Origin: Chromera velia
Lineage: Eukaryota; Sar; Chromeraceae
Length of the DNA stretch: 48,673 bases
Direction of reading: 5' to 3'
Assembly: GCA_018398765.1 (NCBI GenBank)
Contig: JAHBMJ010000400.1
Span: forward strand, 1-48,673
Shown here: in pieces, positions 36,559-46,514 of the stretch
Position numbering within the stretch: the stretch's first letter is position 1
Layout: every line of letters starts with the position of its first letter
Made by a program: the position numbers and the translations under genes
The notes under the pieces: model-generated
Database searches by the model: none
What the model was told of the DNA's origin: nothing
Seen by the model: the letters and a program-made list of their open reading frames with translations, nothing else

Positions 36559-36850
36559 CAAGGAATGGAGGCAGAAAGAACTAAACAGTCAGACAGAGCG
36601 CGAGCACAGCACGGACGGGGCAAAACAACTAGACAAGATCAAGGGAAACCCGTATGCTGTCATCTCCATACGGGCGATCGCTCCTCAAATCTGCGATCAT
36701 TTGCTTTTATCAATATCTTGCAGTCAGGACAATGCCCTCATGTGCGACAACACGGATGGAATTGTGATGAAAAAGGCAGACTTCTGGAGGTGCATTGACG
36801 ACAACGGGGACGTTCGACAAGATGACAAACCCGACGGGGGTGAAGGCTGA
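33229..36850 (+). CDS. Secreted Cys-rich acidic protein, four exons
   Basis: Exons 33229-33293, 34188-34757, 35245-35445 and 36724-36850, all joined in phase 2; 320 residues. Exon 1 is just a signal peptide, [22 protein letters not shown], ending at a GTGAGC donor. Exon 2 begins [20 protein letters not shown], then a long Glu/Ser/Thr/Pro-rich, probably disordered region ([20 protein letters not shown]), and ends in KKCC. Exon 3 contains [20 protein letters not shown], and exon 4 MCDNTDG and FWRCIDDNG before TGA. The paired and triple cysteines on both sides of an acidic linker suggest two small disulfide-bonded modules. No family recognised. It is probably exported or stored in a secretory organelle. 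Introns 1 and 3 are full of CTGN and GATT/GATG microsatellites. Confidence 0.78.
33570..34110. repeat. CTGN microsatellite in intron 1
   Basis: CTGC/CTGT/CTGA tetranucleotide repeats, purest at 33735-33845. They produce long Cys/Leu/Pro open frames on both strands that are not genes. Confidence 0.95.
36139..36482. repeat. (GATT)n/(GATG)n microsatellite in intron 3
   Basis: About 340 bases of GATT and GATG units in alternating blocks, followed by a GA/GACA repeat at 36512-36560. The minus-strand frame (Ser-Ile-Asn-Gln repeats) is a shadow. Confidence 0.97.
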
Positions 36851-38638
36851 CTGGTGAAAAGAAGATTGAGCAGCCGCTCGGAGGTGCGCAGGTCGTACCT
36901 AGGCTACGCAGGCGAGAACGGCCGCAAACGCCACAAACACAAGCGCTGAACTCCCGTACCTTGTTTTTCTGGTGAAGACCTGCTGTCTGTCCGACCCGCC
37001 TTCGCATCATAGCGCTCCGTCTTTCCCTGCGAATCCTCGCGCCCCGCCCCACTCGCTTCAGTTTGAACGCAGGCGAGTTACGTCACTCTCGCTTTAACGG
37101 TGCTCTCCAGGGGGCCCGCTTCCGTCTCCTCGGTTGGAACATACCAATTGACAGCCAGATGAATGATAAGATAAAAGAATGGACTAAGAAATCACCCGTG
37201 TATTCTTAATTCAAAAAACTAGCAAAATCGTACTGGCAGCTAGCTGAATCCATGCAGAATGAAGACATTAACTTAAAGTCGTTGCTTAGGTCTTTGCTCA
37301 CATGCTGATGCAAACTCTAGTACAAACTCCAGTGCAAACTGCAAACCACTGGGCCACTGGCAGACATGTATTCATTTTAAATTGAAAAGATTGGCTTAGA
37401 TTGAATTAGTCTAGCTGTAAATTCAATATTTTTTACAAGAATTTTTTAGTAGAGTTCAAAGTTTTATATCTGTAGCCAGAACTTGGTCCAGAAGCTGCCA
37501 GATCAAACTTAAAAGTAAATTCAAGTAAAAAATGTGATACTTAATTTGATTAGTACTTTGATCGTTTTGTATGGTTTATGTATGTATAAATCATTCAGAC
37601 TGATGATTGAGTTTGATTTGATATAAAATATTAGATATATACTTGTAGATTTAATTATGACAAATCTAGCAAAACTTGCTGCAAAAAAATTTGAAACTTA
37701 TATTTTAATTTGGCTTGAATCTTAGATCATTATAGCTGGTTTTAGCTAGGGCTTTGGTAAACTTCAAATCATGCACTGGTATTTATAATTTTAAACCTTC
37801 CGCTTGACAGTGGATCTGGGGGCCACTGGACCACAGAGAACTTAGACATCAATCAGATTCAATCCTATTTATAAGCCTGCAAACTTTACTTATAATTCTT
37901 TGCAAACCTGGCTTCAAACGTGGTCTGGATCTACTAGCTTAATTATCTTGGTATATGAAAATAATTCATTGTATGTTCAAATTACTTCAATGTATTTTGC
38001 TAGTATTTTGTTGTTTCTTTTTATTCTGAAAATTCAGATACTCACTGCTTTTTCACCTTAGTCTTCACCATACACTCATAAGCACCGTTTCTAGTATTAT
38101 TTTTAAAAAATTCTTTCTAGGATTTGCATAAATAAGATTTTATAAAAAGAATATAGAATACTGGCTAGGATACTGGGTGAATCTGTGTGACTGACTGTGA
38201 CATGATTTTCAATGTCAATAAATAACTAGATAAATAAACATGTGTAAACTTTGCTTGTAAAGAGCTAAACAAAGCATCGATCTGTGGAGAAGAAGACTCG
38301 GAGTCATCACGACGAAAAGAGTCGGAATTCATACCGTGGATGAGTATTGAATGAGCTGCACTGAAATTCGTAAAACTGGAAGAACGTGCCAGTGTCTGAC
38401 CAACGCGGTTCGTGTTTTGTGCATGAGACTGTCAAGTCATTTACTTCAGAAAAAGGTTTTGATGCGGGCTTCAATTTTGAAGCTAATTTCTGAACTAGCT
38501 TTTGAAGTAGGTGTTGACAGGTGATGCGAACTACATCTTCCTGTTACATCCAAGTGGAGGATGCGGTTGACTAATTGATGCGGCCTGCAATTTTTGGGCA
38601 CGTTTATGATGTTGAAGTTCAGACCGCGGAGACCCAGC
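36851..38638. other. Intergenic
   Basis: GC-richer up to 37140, then AT-rich DNA without supported coding capacity to about 38270. The last 370 bases are probably the 3' UTR of the minus-strand gene ending at 38639. Confidence 0.55.
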
Positions 38639-39642
38639 TCAAGAAGACTGGGAGTCAGCTGCGTGCATCCTTTCCATGGCTTCGTTAAAGGCATTGAGCT
38701 TGGAGTCTGCTTCGTTTACTGCAGTTCCAAGAAACGCTGAAACCGGATCGAAGAGAGCTGGCGATCGAAGTAGCCCTGCTTTGGTGGAGTTTCGGTCATG
38801 TCCCATTTCTTTGATGTGCTCCTCTCGACTGCAAAAGGGAAAACAGAGCGCCATATACAATCCAATGTGCTCAATGAGAGGAGTGGAATACAGCAGATTG
38901 AGCTCTCCGGCCTTACAGGTCGGTCTGCTTTTTCCAACGGCTGAGAACGTTGTCCACGATTTGGCGGTCCGATTCTTCACCATGCTGAATCGACTTGTAA
39001 ATTTGAGCAAGCACCTGCTTGGGCGACATGACCAACCCTCCTGCCGCCATCTGTTCATTCACCTCAGGTGACTTCAGAAACCCAGCAAGCCTGCATGTTC
39101 AAAATCAAATTAAGGATGGGCCAGCCAGTTGGCGTCGACCGGCGTCGAAGGAACAGACCAAAACCTCCACCTACATTGAGAGTCCAGAAACAGCGTTTGG
39201 AGTCAATTTGAGCGCTGATGCCGCCTGTTCTAGGGCGCCGTGCTCCATTGCTTGGTCGAAGGGATCGTCCTGCAAGCGCTCTGAGGTTCAATGCAAACTG
39301 ATTTCCAACTGGACACTTTGACAGCTGACAGCTGACTTACAGAGTCCGTGTAAGGTCTCGACCTTAGCTGGAGGAAAGTGGCCGGTTTGGTCTGCGACAG
39401 TAGGCGGTTCATCTCCGAAAGAGCGTCATTTGCTGCGTGAATCCAGTAGAGCCCAGTGGAGCTGCTTGGCAGCAAGGGTGCATGGAACCCAGTCCTTTAG
39501 AACACCCATTCGGCTCACCCGGTGCGAATGCAGCTGCTACATCAAGAACCGTCTGGTCGGTGATTCCTCGAATATCACCGTCGCCCGGCTCTGCCAAGCT
39601 CCCCACGACACAAGCCAGGAGGAGCGCGAAGGCCAACTTCAT
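38639..39642 (-). CDS. Secreted helical protein, five exons
   Basis: Minus-strand exons 39642-39519, 39432-39341, 39269-39175, 39090-38917 and 38828-38639 join with matching phases (1, 0, 2, 2) and good donors (GTGAGC, GTAAGT, GTAGGT, GTAAGG) to give 224 residues. The start MKLAFALLLACVVGSLAE is a textbook signal peptide. The mature part reads as amphipathic helices: NDALSEMNRLLSQTKPATFL, DDPFDQAMEHGALEQAASAL, SPKQVLAQIYKSIQHGEESD, LFDPVSAFLGTAVNEADSKL and AFNEAMERMHAADSQSS. The first and last helical blocks have a similar pattern, hinting at an internal duplication. No cysteine is left after the signal peptide, and no glycosyl or catalytic motif is evident. No family recognised. If exon 4 read through, it would end at the TAA at 38913, giving a 162-residue short form. 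Confidence 0.82.
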
Positions 39643-40436
39643 GATTGGCTAGTTCACTGTCAACCGTCTACCCAAACAATTGTCTGTCAGATCGAGACTC
39701 AAACGAACTCGCGTTCCTTTGCTGCTGTCGGCCTCGAACTTTCGATGCGCGAACGCTCCAATGGAGTCATCAGGAAGTCAATCTTCACTTGCGTATTAGT
39801 AATTACATCATTGCAGTCGGTTCACCCGAACCCACGCAAGAGATCGTAAGAGTCGGTTCATGATGCAACACGAGTGTCCAATTCTGCAACAGCTATATAG
39901 GGCGGAGTGTCAAAATCTGCAACACATGCAGTGCTCTTCGTATAATCGCATGTGGGAAGTTCGGCCCTGATATAGGTCCGAAGTGGCCCCGGAAAGCGAA
40001 GCGGGGGGCACTTAGGAAACAATTCCCCTGCATGAGCCCACACATGCATACATAGCGTCAAAAAAAAACCCCAGAAAGCTCTGCTTGGCTCAGAAAAGCG
40101 TCAAAACCACCATGGCCCCGGAATAGTCTGGAAACTGAGGCGGGGCCGCGGAGGGCACTTACCAAACCATCGTCTGTATCTTTTCGTGCTTTGAAAGAGC
40201 TCACATGTCTCAACCGGTGGTAAATTTAATTCTTGCTTTCCAGGGCTATTCACAAGCTTGCTTACCCCACATATCAGTGTTCCGCACCGCCTCACGCGAT
40301 TGCGTCTGCATACAGCCTCATATTAATAATTGTGTCAAACTAGATCTGCCCGTAATGTATAGGGACGCGGCATACATAACATAGCATAACAAAAACTTCT
40401 AGAATCCTCCAGACATAAATCCTAGTCGATCCAAAT
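39643..40436. other. Intergenic, probable 5' region of the minus-strand secreted gene
   Basis: No supported gene. A GC-rich patch with GGCCCCGG repeats occurs at 39980-40160 (two related GGAAGCGAAGC/GGAAACTGAGGC-GGG-GGGCACTTA blocks about 150 bp apart). Confidence 0.5.
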
Positions 40437-40691
40437 CGCTACGGAGTGTGGTGCAGTGGCTAGCTTATTGTACGGGGCTCATATGGTATAAGAAGTTCTG
40501 TTATGCAAGGTTACTACTTCCAGGTACTCCCTTACAGACTTTCATACGAAGGTTTGACTCACTGCTGACTGCATACATGCGCGTAGCTTAATTGCATGGA
40601 TGCAAATACGCTCGAACTGCGCGTATCTCGATACGGCCTGACATGCTGCTTCGCGTACCGTTGCACGGCTGGCTAGCCTCACAACGTTACG
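40437..40691 (-). repeat. 3' LTR of second element
   Basis: Starts CGCTACGGAGTGTGG and ends CACAACGTTACG on the plus strand; matches 43349-43602 end to end. Confidence 0.88.
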
Positions 40692-40903
40692 TACCACCTC
40701 CCCCCTGAAGCCACGTCTATGCTGGCTTACATGGAGAACGCAAGTGAATCTTCTTATGCAACTCTTTTGGGCAATGGAGTTGTGATCATTGATTAGATCA
40801 TCGCTTTCCCTCACCTGCGGGGTCGTGGAAAATCAAAGATGGCTTTTCTTTTCTTTTCTTTCGACTCTCTCTCATTTCTGTTTTTAGAATTTCCTTTACC
40901 ATC

Positions 40904-41089
40904 TTTTCTGTGGTTTTTCCTCTCTTTCATATCATCGAATCATAGTCCACTCCAATCAAACAATCACAACAGTTACTCCCAACCACCATCCATATTTTTT
41001 CTGTAGTTTTTCCTCTCTTTCATATCATCGAATCATAGTCCACTCCAGTTAAACAATCACAACAGTTACTCCCAACCACCATCTGTACT
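40904..41089. repeat. 93-bp tandem duplication
   Basis: Two adjacent copies, about 40904-40996 and 40997-41089, each containing TTTTTCCTCTCTTTCATATC and ending CAACCACCATC; only a few differences. It lies in the 3' untranslated part of the second LTR element. Confidence 0.92.
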
Positions 41090-41257
41090 GACTCCACCAT
41101 ATACCTAGTGCACATGCCCCCTCCCCCTTCAAGGCCGCGTCCACGCTTGGTCAGAGAGAGTGTGACGCGCATGAGGACAACTGTTACAACAAAGAAAAAA
41201 AAAATCAGACGCAAAAGGGTGGAAAACATATACATCGGCTAAAAATTGTTCCTTCAA

Positions 41258-43137
41258 TCACGGAGTCCACTGGATGCCATAGTACTGCATCTCCCAATCG
41301 GTTGGCCCCACAATCACCCCTGGCTTTTCCCCATCTGTTTGATCCAAGTCTCCGTTAGCTTGGTGCTGCTGCTCTGATGGAGGTTGTAGACTGATAGAAG
41401 ACTGCGCTGGAGTGCGGGCAGTCCGCACGCTCCTCATCTGCCGCACTGCAGGTCTCACTTCCGGCATACACGGCATCACACTCCCTCCATTTCTATATAT
41501 CTCCCTGTAAAATGTCTTCCCTGTCTGCCCACACCCACGACGTGCCAAAAATGCATCCCAGTCTGCAGTGCCGATTCCCTGAACATTTGAGATCAAGTCT
41601 TCCCTTCCCAACCAAAAACAAAAAGACACATCCTTCCAATACTCATGCTGGAGCGGATCACGCGGTGGGACTGGCGTCTTTGGTTTTCTATGGGCTGCTC
41701 GCCTTCTCTCTTTCTCTTTGTTCTTCACCTCCGTTCTCTCTTGCTGACGCCTGGCCTGACGAAACGGTGTCAATCCATCAGAAGAGACTGCTGGTCCCTC
41801 CACTCCCTCACTGATTGGAGGCAGAAGGGACCAAGGGCTGTCCGTCTCCTTCGTTTACCTCACAGCCAGCATTTCCCTTTCGTGCTTTTCCTGCCTCTTT
41901 CTCTCTCTCTTTTCTTGGCGCTTTTGTTTTTGTTTCTCTGCTTTCCCCGGACTCCCACCCCCAAAGTTATTTCCCTGCCCACCTGTCTCCAAACGATTGA
42001 GCTGCGGAAATGGGCTATGTAGTCTCTCAGACTGGCAGTGGATTTGCTCTCTCAATTCCTAACTCCCAACTCCATACAATGACTCAAACAAGCCCTTCCC
42101 CACACCTTCTTCGTCTTTCTTACTCCTTTCGATCCGGCACAGCTCCATCGGAGCGGGCTCATTCATTTGACCATCCCCTCCGGCAGGAGCCATCCCAGGG
42201 GAGCTCTGACCGAAATCAAAAGTCGTCCGAGGCGTCACAAAGAACACGCCCCCATCGGTATTGACAATCCTACTCCCCTTTTGCACTTCCCACGTCCTTC
42301 TGCCTTCTTTCTGGAACGACTGACTGAAGTCAAACGTCATGCTTGGAGTCTTAGCGAGTGTGGCTCCCACAGAGCTCACAGGGACACTCCCTTCTCGCAC
42401 CCCAGACACCTGCACATCTGTTTGCTGCTGCGACTGATTGGAAACGCCCGACTGCGCACAGCCGTGCGATCTTATGCGAACACCGCCATCACCCAGAGTT
42501 TCTTCGACCCAATCCACATCCCCCTCTCTCATACGGAATTCCTTCTCTGGGGTACTTGGTGGAATAATTCTTCTCTCTCTCTCTCTGTCCCTCACTCAGG
42601 CCTCCTCCATTGTTGCGAGCGTCCAGAAGAATTCGAGTGATTGCTGCCAAAACCTCGCCTGCTCGCTTTACCTCTCTCTCTACTTCGATTTGTATTTCCA
42701 TGTGCGCCTGAAGCCTTGCGCATGCCTTCAGAGAAGATGTCTCTGGGCTGCTGGACTTTCTGTTTCCTCCCTCTCCCTGCTGAACCTTTTGGGCAACCAG
42801 TATTACAGTGCTCAGATGATTGCTGAGACTGCGTTTGCTCTGCCACTTTTTTCTTCCAGGCCGCCTCTGTTAACCTGCGACTTCTGCGAGTTTTCGGTCT
42901 GCCCGTATCGGTGTGTCGAGTCGCATGTTGGACTGCACTCTGCTTCTCAGAAATCCCAGTTGGTGGACCAGACGGTCTACTGGCTCCTGTGGACTCCAAG
43001 AGTCGCTCTGCAATCTCAAACCCTTCCTTCAAGAGGCTCTCACCGTTCGCTTGCACTTCTCCGGATGGAATGTCCTTAAATTTTTGAAGTTCACATACAA
43101 GCGAAAGAAAATTTCCGAAACGTTCCCAGATCGACAT
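41258..43137 (-). pseudogene. Frame-broken internal ORFs of second LTR element
   Basis: Successive minus-strand frames run 43137-42592 (MSIWERFGNFLSLV start), 42595-42059, 42055-41855 and 41803-41258, with little space between them. The first two meet in a GA repeat (GAGAGAGAGAGA near 42575), so a slippage frameshift is the simplest explanation for the change of frame. The later junctions are short. Content: Gln/Arg/Ser-rich, basic and probably disordered stretches, with a more structured block near 41640-41500 (EYWKDVSFCFWLGREDLISN then WDAFLARRGCGQTGKTFYRE). No CCHC knuckle, protease or RT motif is visible. By position it would correspond to Gag, but I recognise no Gag fold. Confidence 0.55.
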
Positions 43138-43185
43138 GACCGACGTGCTGCTGAAGACTTCTGAGAACTTTCACAAGACAAAGCA

Positions 43186-43323
43186 ATGAACTCGTACTTT
43201 CTGTTTATTGCAGTGGTCGCGTGCGTAGTCAGTGCAAGCTGTGTGAAGCTGCAAAGAGACCTCGCACTGTCAGACAGAGAATGTGTTCACGACGCGAGAC
43301 GGACGGTCTGCAAACTCCATTGA
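43186..43323 (+). CDS. Small signal-peptide ORF (45 residues) antisense to element leader
   Basis: ATG to TGA encodes MNSYFLFIAVVACVVSASC followed by 26 residues with two more cysteines (RECVHDARR, TVCKLH). The hydrophobic start is a convincing signal peptide. It lies between the PBS (43348) and first ORF (43137) of the second LTR element, on the opposite strand, so it could be a passenger gene, a captured exon or chance. Too short to assign. Confidence 0.35.
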   Translation: MNSYFLFIAVVACVVSASCVKLQRDLALSDRECVHDARRTVCKLH

Positions 43324-43331
43324 GGCTGATC

Positions 43332-43348
43332 GTTTCGTTCTGCTACCA
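43332..43348 (-). promoter_or_regulatory. Primer-binding site of second element
   Basis: On the minus strand TGGTAGCAGAACGAAAC begins at the LTR edge. The first ten bases match the PBS type of the Ty3/gypsy element at 12961-12981. Confidence 0.7.
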
Positions 43349-43602
43349 CGCTACGGAGTGTGGTGCAGTGGCTAGCTGATGCACAGGGCTCATTTGGTAT
43401 AAGAAGTTATGTCATATAAGGTTCTTACTTCTAGGGACTCCCTTACAGACTTTCATACGAAGGCTTGACTCACTGCTGACTGCATGCATGCGCGTAGCTT
43501 AATTGCATGGATACAAATACGCTCGAACTGCGCGCATCTCAATACGGCCTGACATGCTGCTTCGTGTACCGTTGCGCGGCTGGCTAGCCTCACAACGTTA
43601 CG
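43349..43602 (-). repeat. 5' LTR of second element
   Basis: Partner of 40437-40691; includes a GCATGCATGC run. Confidence 0.88.
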
Positions 43603-43910
43603 GATGCTACTTTTGGTTTTACAAGTCGATCCGTATGAAGCATGCAGAGCCGTTTGCGATCTTTGTTACTCACTGTGTACGCCTGTTTCTGTGTGAACGC
43701 GACCTTTTCTTCTTCTGTTCGAGTCTTCTATTGTCACCTCCAACGCGCATGCTGCTCGTGGGCTCACCAAGCGAACACTTCAGGGGATTTCGCGCTTAGC
43801 CTTATCTCTAGAGTTGAGTGATTGATGATCTCTTGCATGAACATGGGCTGCTGGGAGTGGCTCCACTCTAGCAAAGCCAACTTCATTCATTCACATAAAA
43901 TAATGTTTTA

Positions 43911-44866
43911 ATGAATGATTTTTATGGAATTGAATTTCGTGTTCCCTCCTTTTTCATCTCTGGCCTTTGCCCGATACGGGCTCTCTTGACAGAAAGAGTG
44001 GGGGGATTTTTACGCAGCCTCTCCTTAACATCCCACTGTATGCCAGCCGGATTTTTAGATCTTTGCAAGGATGGCTTTTATGGAGAATGGTCGAGCTCTG
44101 TTAAGCTGTTGGTGAGACCTTTTGCTCCTGAATTCTTCTCTGATGCAGGGGTGTACTCAGGCTTGGGTGAGAAAACAGCAATAAAAAGAAAGCTTGCTGT
44201 CAAAGGATGTCAAAGGGAGAGGTAGGGAGGCACAAGAATGGTTGGATGACTGGTCTGTCGCAACCTCCCATTCTCTGCAGAAAGAGGGCCGGCAGGATAG
44301 GGGAGGGCAGGCAGGATGGGGGGGTGTTTTCCCCAATGGAGTGAGGCCTTCGGTCTTCCAAATTGAACATTCGTCTAAACAGTGCTTGGCCTATCTTGTC
44401 ATAAGAGGATGGACCGGCTCAAGTGGGCGGCGAGTTCCTACTATGGTTCAACCTCTCCCTAGGAGGCTGCTCTGTTTGGAGGCCAATGTTAAGCCAATTG
44501 CCTGTGCACTGCTGGGGGGGGGAGGGGGAGTTTCAAACGGGGAGGTAGAGTCTGTCTGCGAGCACTACCCCCTTGACATACATAGATGGGGTAATTTGAA
44601 TGATGTTGTTCACAAGTGGATAGAATACAAAGGGACGGAAATGGAAAGAGGACGCATGGATAGGCTTTTAGAGGAAGGAAGAGACGTACACTCTGAGTCG
44701 GACTTGATCGTGTGGGCACAACAGATGGCAAAACAACAGTTAGGATGGGCGGTGTGCGAGAACGAAAAGAAAGTAAGCGAGATTTTCATACTCCTTCTCG
44801 AGAAACACCCTGTTGCCGGCGCACGGACAATTTCAGCTTGCCTTCGTAAACGGTAAAGTCCTAGGG
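43911..44866 (+). CDS. Unrecognised protein, probable two-exon gene
   Basis: Two plus-strand frames of good composition overlap here: 43911-44225 and 44194-44856. They are best joined by an intron 44112-44280 (donor GTGAGA, acceptor TTCTCTGCAG, phase 0), giving MNDFYGIEFRVPSFFISGLC then YGEWSSSVKLL, followed by KEGRQDRGGQAGWGGVFPNG. The second exon has hydrophobic core-like stretches (KQCLAYLVIRGW, RRLLCLEANVKPIACALL), WGNLNDVVHKWIEYKG, and a charged helix (DLIVWAQQMAKQQLGWAV). It ends at TAA 44856, unless a donor at 44853 leads to one more short exon. A frameshifted pseudogene is the alternative. No domain recognised, and no signal peptide. It starts 310 bases from the second LTR element. 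Confidence 0.5.
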
Positions 44867-46371
44867 TAAAGTCTTGATCCGATTGCCTCTAGATGCTTGT
44901 TTCCTGTTTTTCTCCATTTAGGTGTATGGGGTGGGTTCAGAGCTAGAATGTAATAGAGAAAGAAACGTGAAACGTGTGGGGAGGGATGTGCTCGAGCTCG
45001 CATGGGCATGGGGGGGCGGGGCGCTCGTATCTGCGTGGCTTGGATATAGCTTTTTTGGGTGGTCTCTCTATTTTTCTCTTTCTCATCTTCTTTTCATCTC
45101 TTCTCTTTTCTTTCTCTTTCTTTTTCTTGTCTGGTTTTTTACTCATAATTTCACTGCCTCAAAAATAGATTGGGCCCTACGGAGTTGACCTTTGGTCTCA
45201 CTGAAGGATAGGAGAGACTGATAGGACTACCATAGGTACCGTACTCCAGTCAGCTTAGTCAGCCCCAGGGAAGCGAAGTCACTATGCCTGCGTCTCGTCT
45301 GATTCTCATTTGATCTTGTGTGTATTGCTTCTTCACTGCTGACTGTCCATTGTACTGAGCAGCCAAGCCTTTCCTCAGGAGTCGGTATCCAGAGAAGTGT
45401 TCCATAGGGTTCCTACCCTATAGTCTGCACTCCTTACCATTTCTCAGTCTGACATGAACGTGTTCTTTTGCTTCTCTTTTTTGGTCTCCCTTTCTGGCTT
45501 TGTCTTCCCTCTTGGTCGTTTCCCCTGCCACTGTAAGTCTATTCCGATGCAAGTGATTTTTAACCCTGGTTGCTTAAAGGTGGAGCTACCCTCTGTTTCT
45601 ATTTCCATTTCTGCCCTAGCTAGGCTTTGATCTATACAAATGCCCCAGTGGGGCCTAGGTTAAGGGATTGAATCTATGCAGGAAATACTAGGTTGGCCAA
45701 AGCCTATATGGCTCACCGGTTTTGATCTCATATATCATAGTATATTCCCTGCAAGTAGCTAGCATTTATTAATCGGGATCTAAGCTAGGATCTAAGGCTA
45801 TGATTTTAGAGAGTTTTATAGGATTTTAACTATACACATAAGATTTTACTAAATTTTATGAGATTTTAGCTATAGAAATCTAGTGGACTATTACATTTTC
45901 AATACTTCTAGTCACAACTAGAACTTATAAAAAAATATGAATACTTGACGATCAATTTCTTGAGAACTATGATGAGCTTAAAATTGATATTAATAGTATT
46001 TGTATAGTCCTATATCAATGAAGAACAGCGAGAGAGAAGAAACAGTGCAGAAAACAAGAATTGATAAAAAGAGCTAGACACTCCTGCCCTCTCTCTCCCG
46101 GTTCTCACGGAGTCGCACCACGGAGTAGCTACGAAGAAGGCGCTGCCAGACGCCTTCCTTTCATCCTTCTACAGTTATCTAAGGCAGCCTCCTCTTGTCA
46201 TTCATTCATTCATTGCAAGATACATACAACAAACACCAGGCAGGCAGAGTCTGCACAGGCGCTGCTTGATCGATCTGCATCTGTAAGCTGGAACGCAAAC
46301 GTCGGAGGATTTGGAGTCTCTCGTCCCATTCCTTCTCTCTCTCTGCCTCTGCTTTCATACTAGCTCCTTTT

Positions 46372-46376
<5 letters not shown>
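44867..46376. other. Intergenic
   Basis: Pyrimidine-rich at 45060-45130, AT-rich at 45740-46020. Open frames here are short and unsupported. Confidence 0.5.
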
Positions 46377-46413
<37 letters not shown>

Positions 46414-46480
46414 CTTGCTCTATGTGTATGTATGTATGTGTGTGTGTGTATATATGTGTGTGTATATATGTATGTGTGTG

Positions 46481-46514
<34 letters not shown>
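46377..46514. repeat. (CT)n then (TG/TATG)n microsatellite
   Basis: CT repeat at 46377-46410 followed by TGTA/TG repeat to 46514. Same CT-to-TG order as around the assembly gap. Confidence 0.95.

Larger units (their letters stand above)
40437..43602 (-). mobile_element. Second LTR retrotransposon, no visible polymerase
   Basis: Direct repeats of about 255 bp (40437-40691 and 43349-43602) flank 2.66 kb. On the minus strand TGGTAGCAGAACGAAACG starts exactly at the inner edge of the right repeat, a tRNA-type primer-binding site. A purine tract (AGGGGGGAGGTGG on the minus strand, 40694-40706) lies just inside the left repeat. These define a minus-strand LTR element. The LTR edges read CGTAACG...CGTAGCG rather than TG...CA, and I found no target duplication. 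Internal minus-strand ORFs (43137-41258) show no RT, RNase H, integrase or protease, so the element is probably non-autonomous (Gag-like or LARD type). The LTR copies are roughly 90% identical by eye. Confidence 0.8.

Noticed and set aside
35790-36623. 277-codon minus-strand frame of Ser-Ile-Asn-Gln-Pro repeats
   Set aside because: Translation of the GATT/GATG intronic microsatellite.
40445-40520. tRNA-like A-box (GTGGTGCAGTGGCTAGC) suggesting a tRNA gene or SINE
   Set aside because: No cloverleaf or well-spaced B-box; present in both LTR copies and explained by the LTR.
41645-43079. Plus-strand frames of 125-213 codons in the second LTR element
   Set aside because: Antisense of the element ORFs, pyrimidine-rich, and lacking signal peptides or splice structure.
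44194-44225. Treating the frame switch in the unrecognised gene as a 22-base intron
   Set aside because: Far too short for a spliceosomal intron; the 169-base intron 44112-44280 fits phase and signals better.
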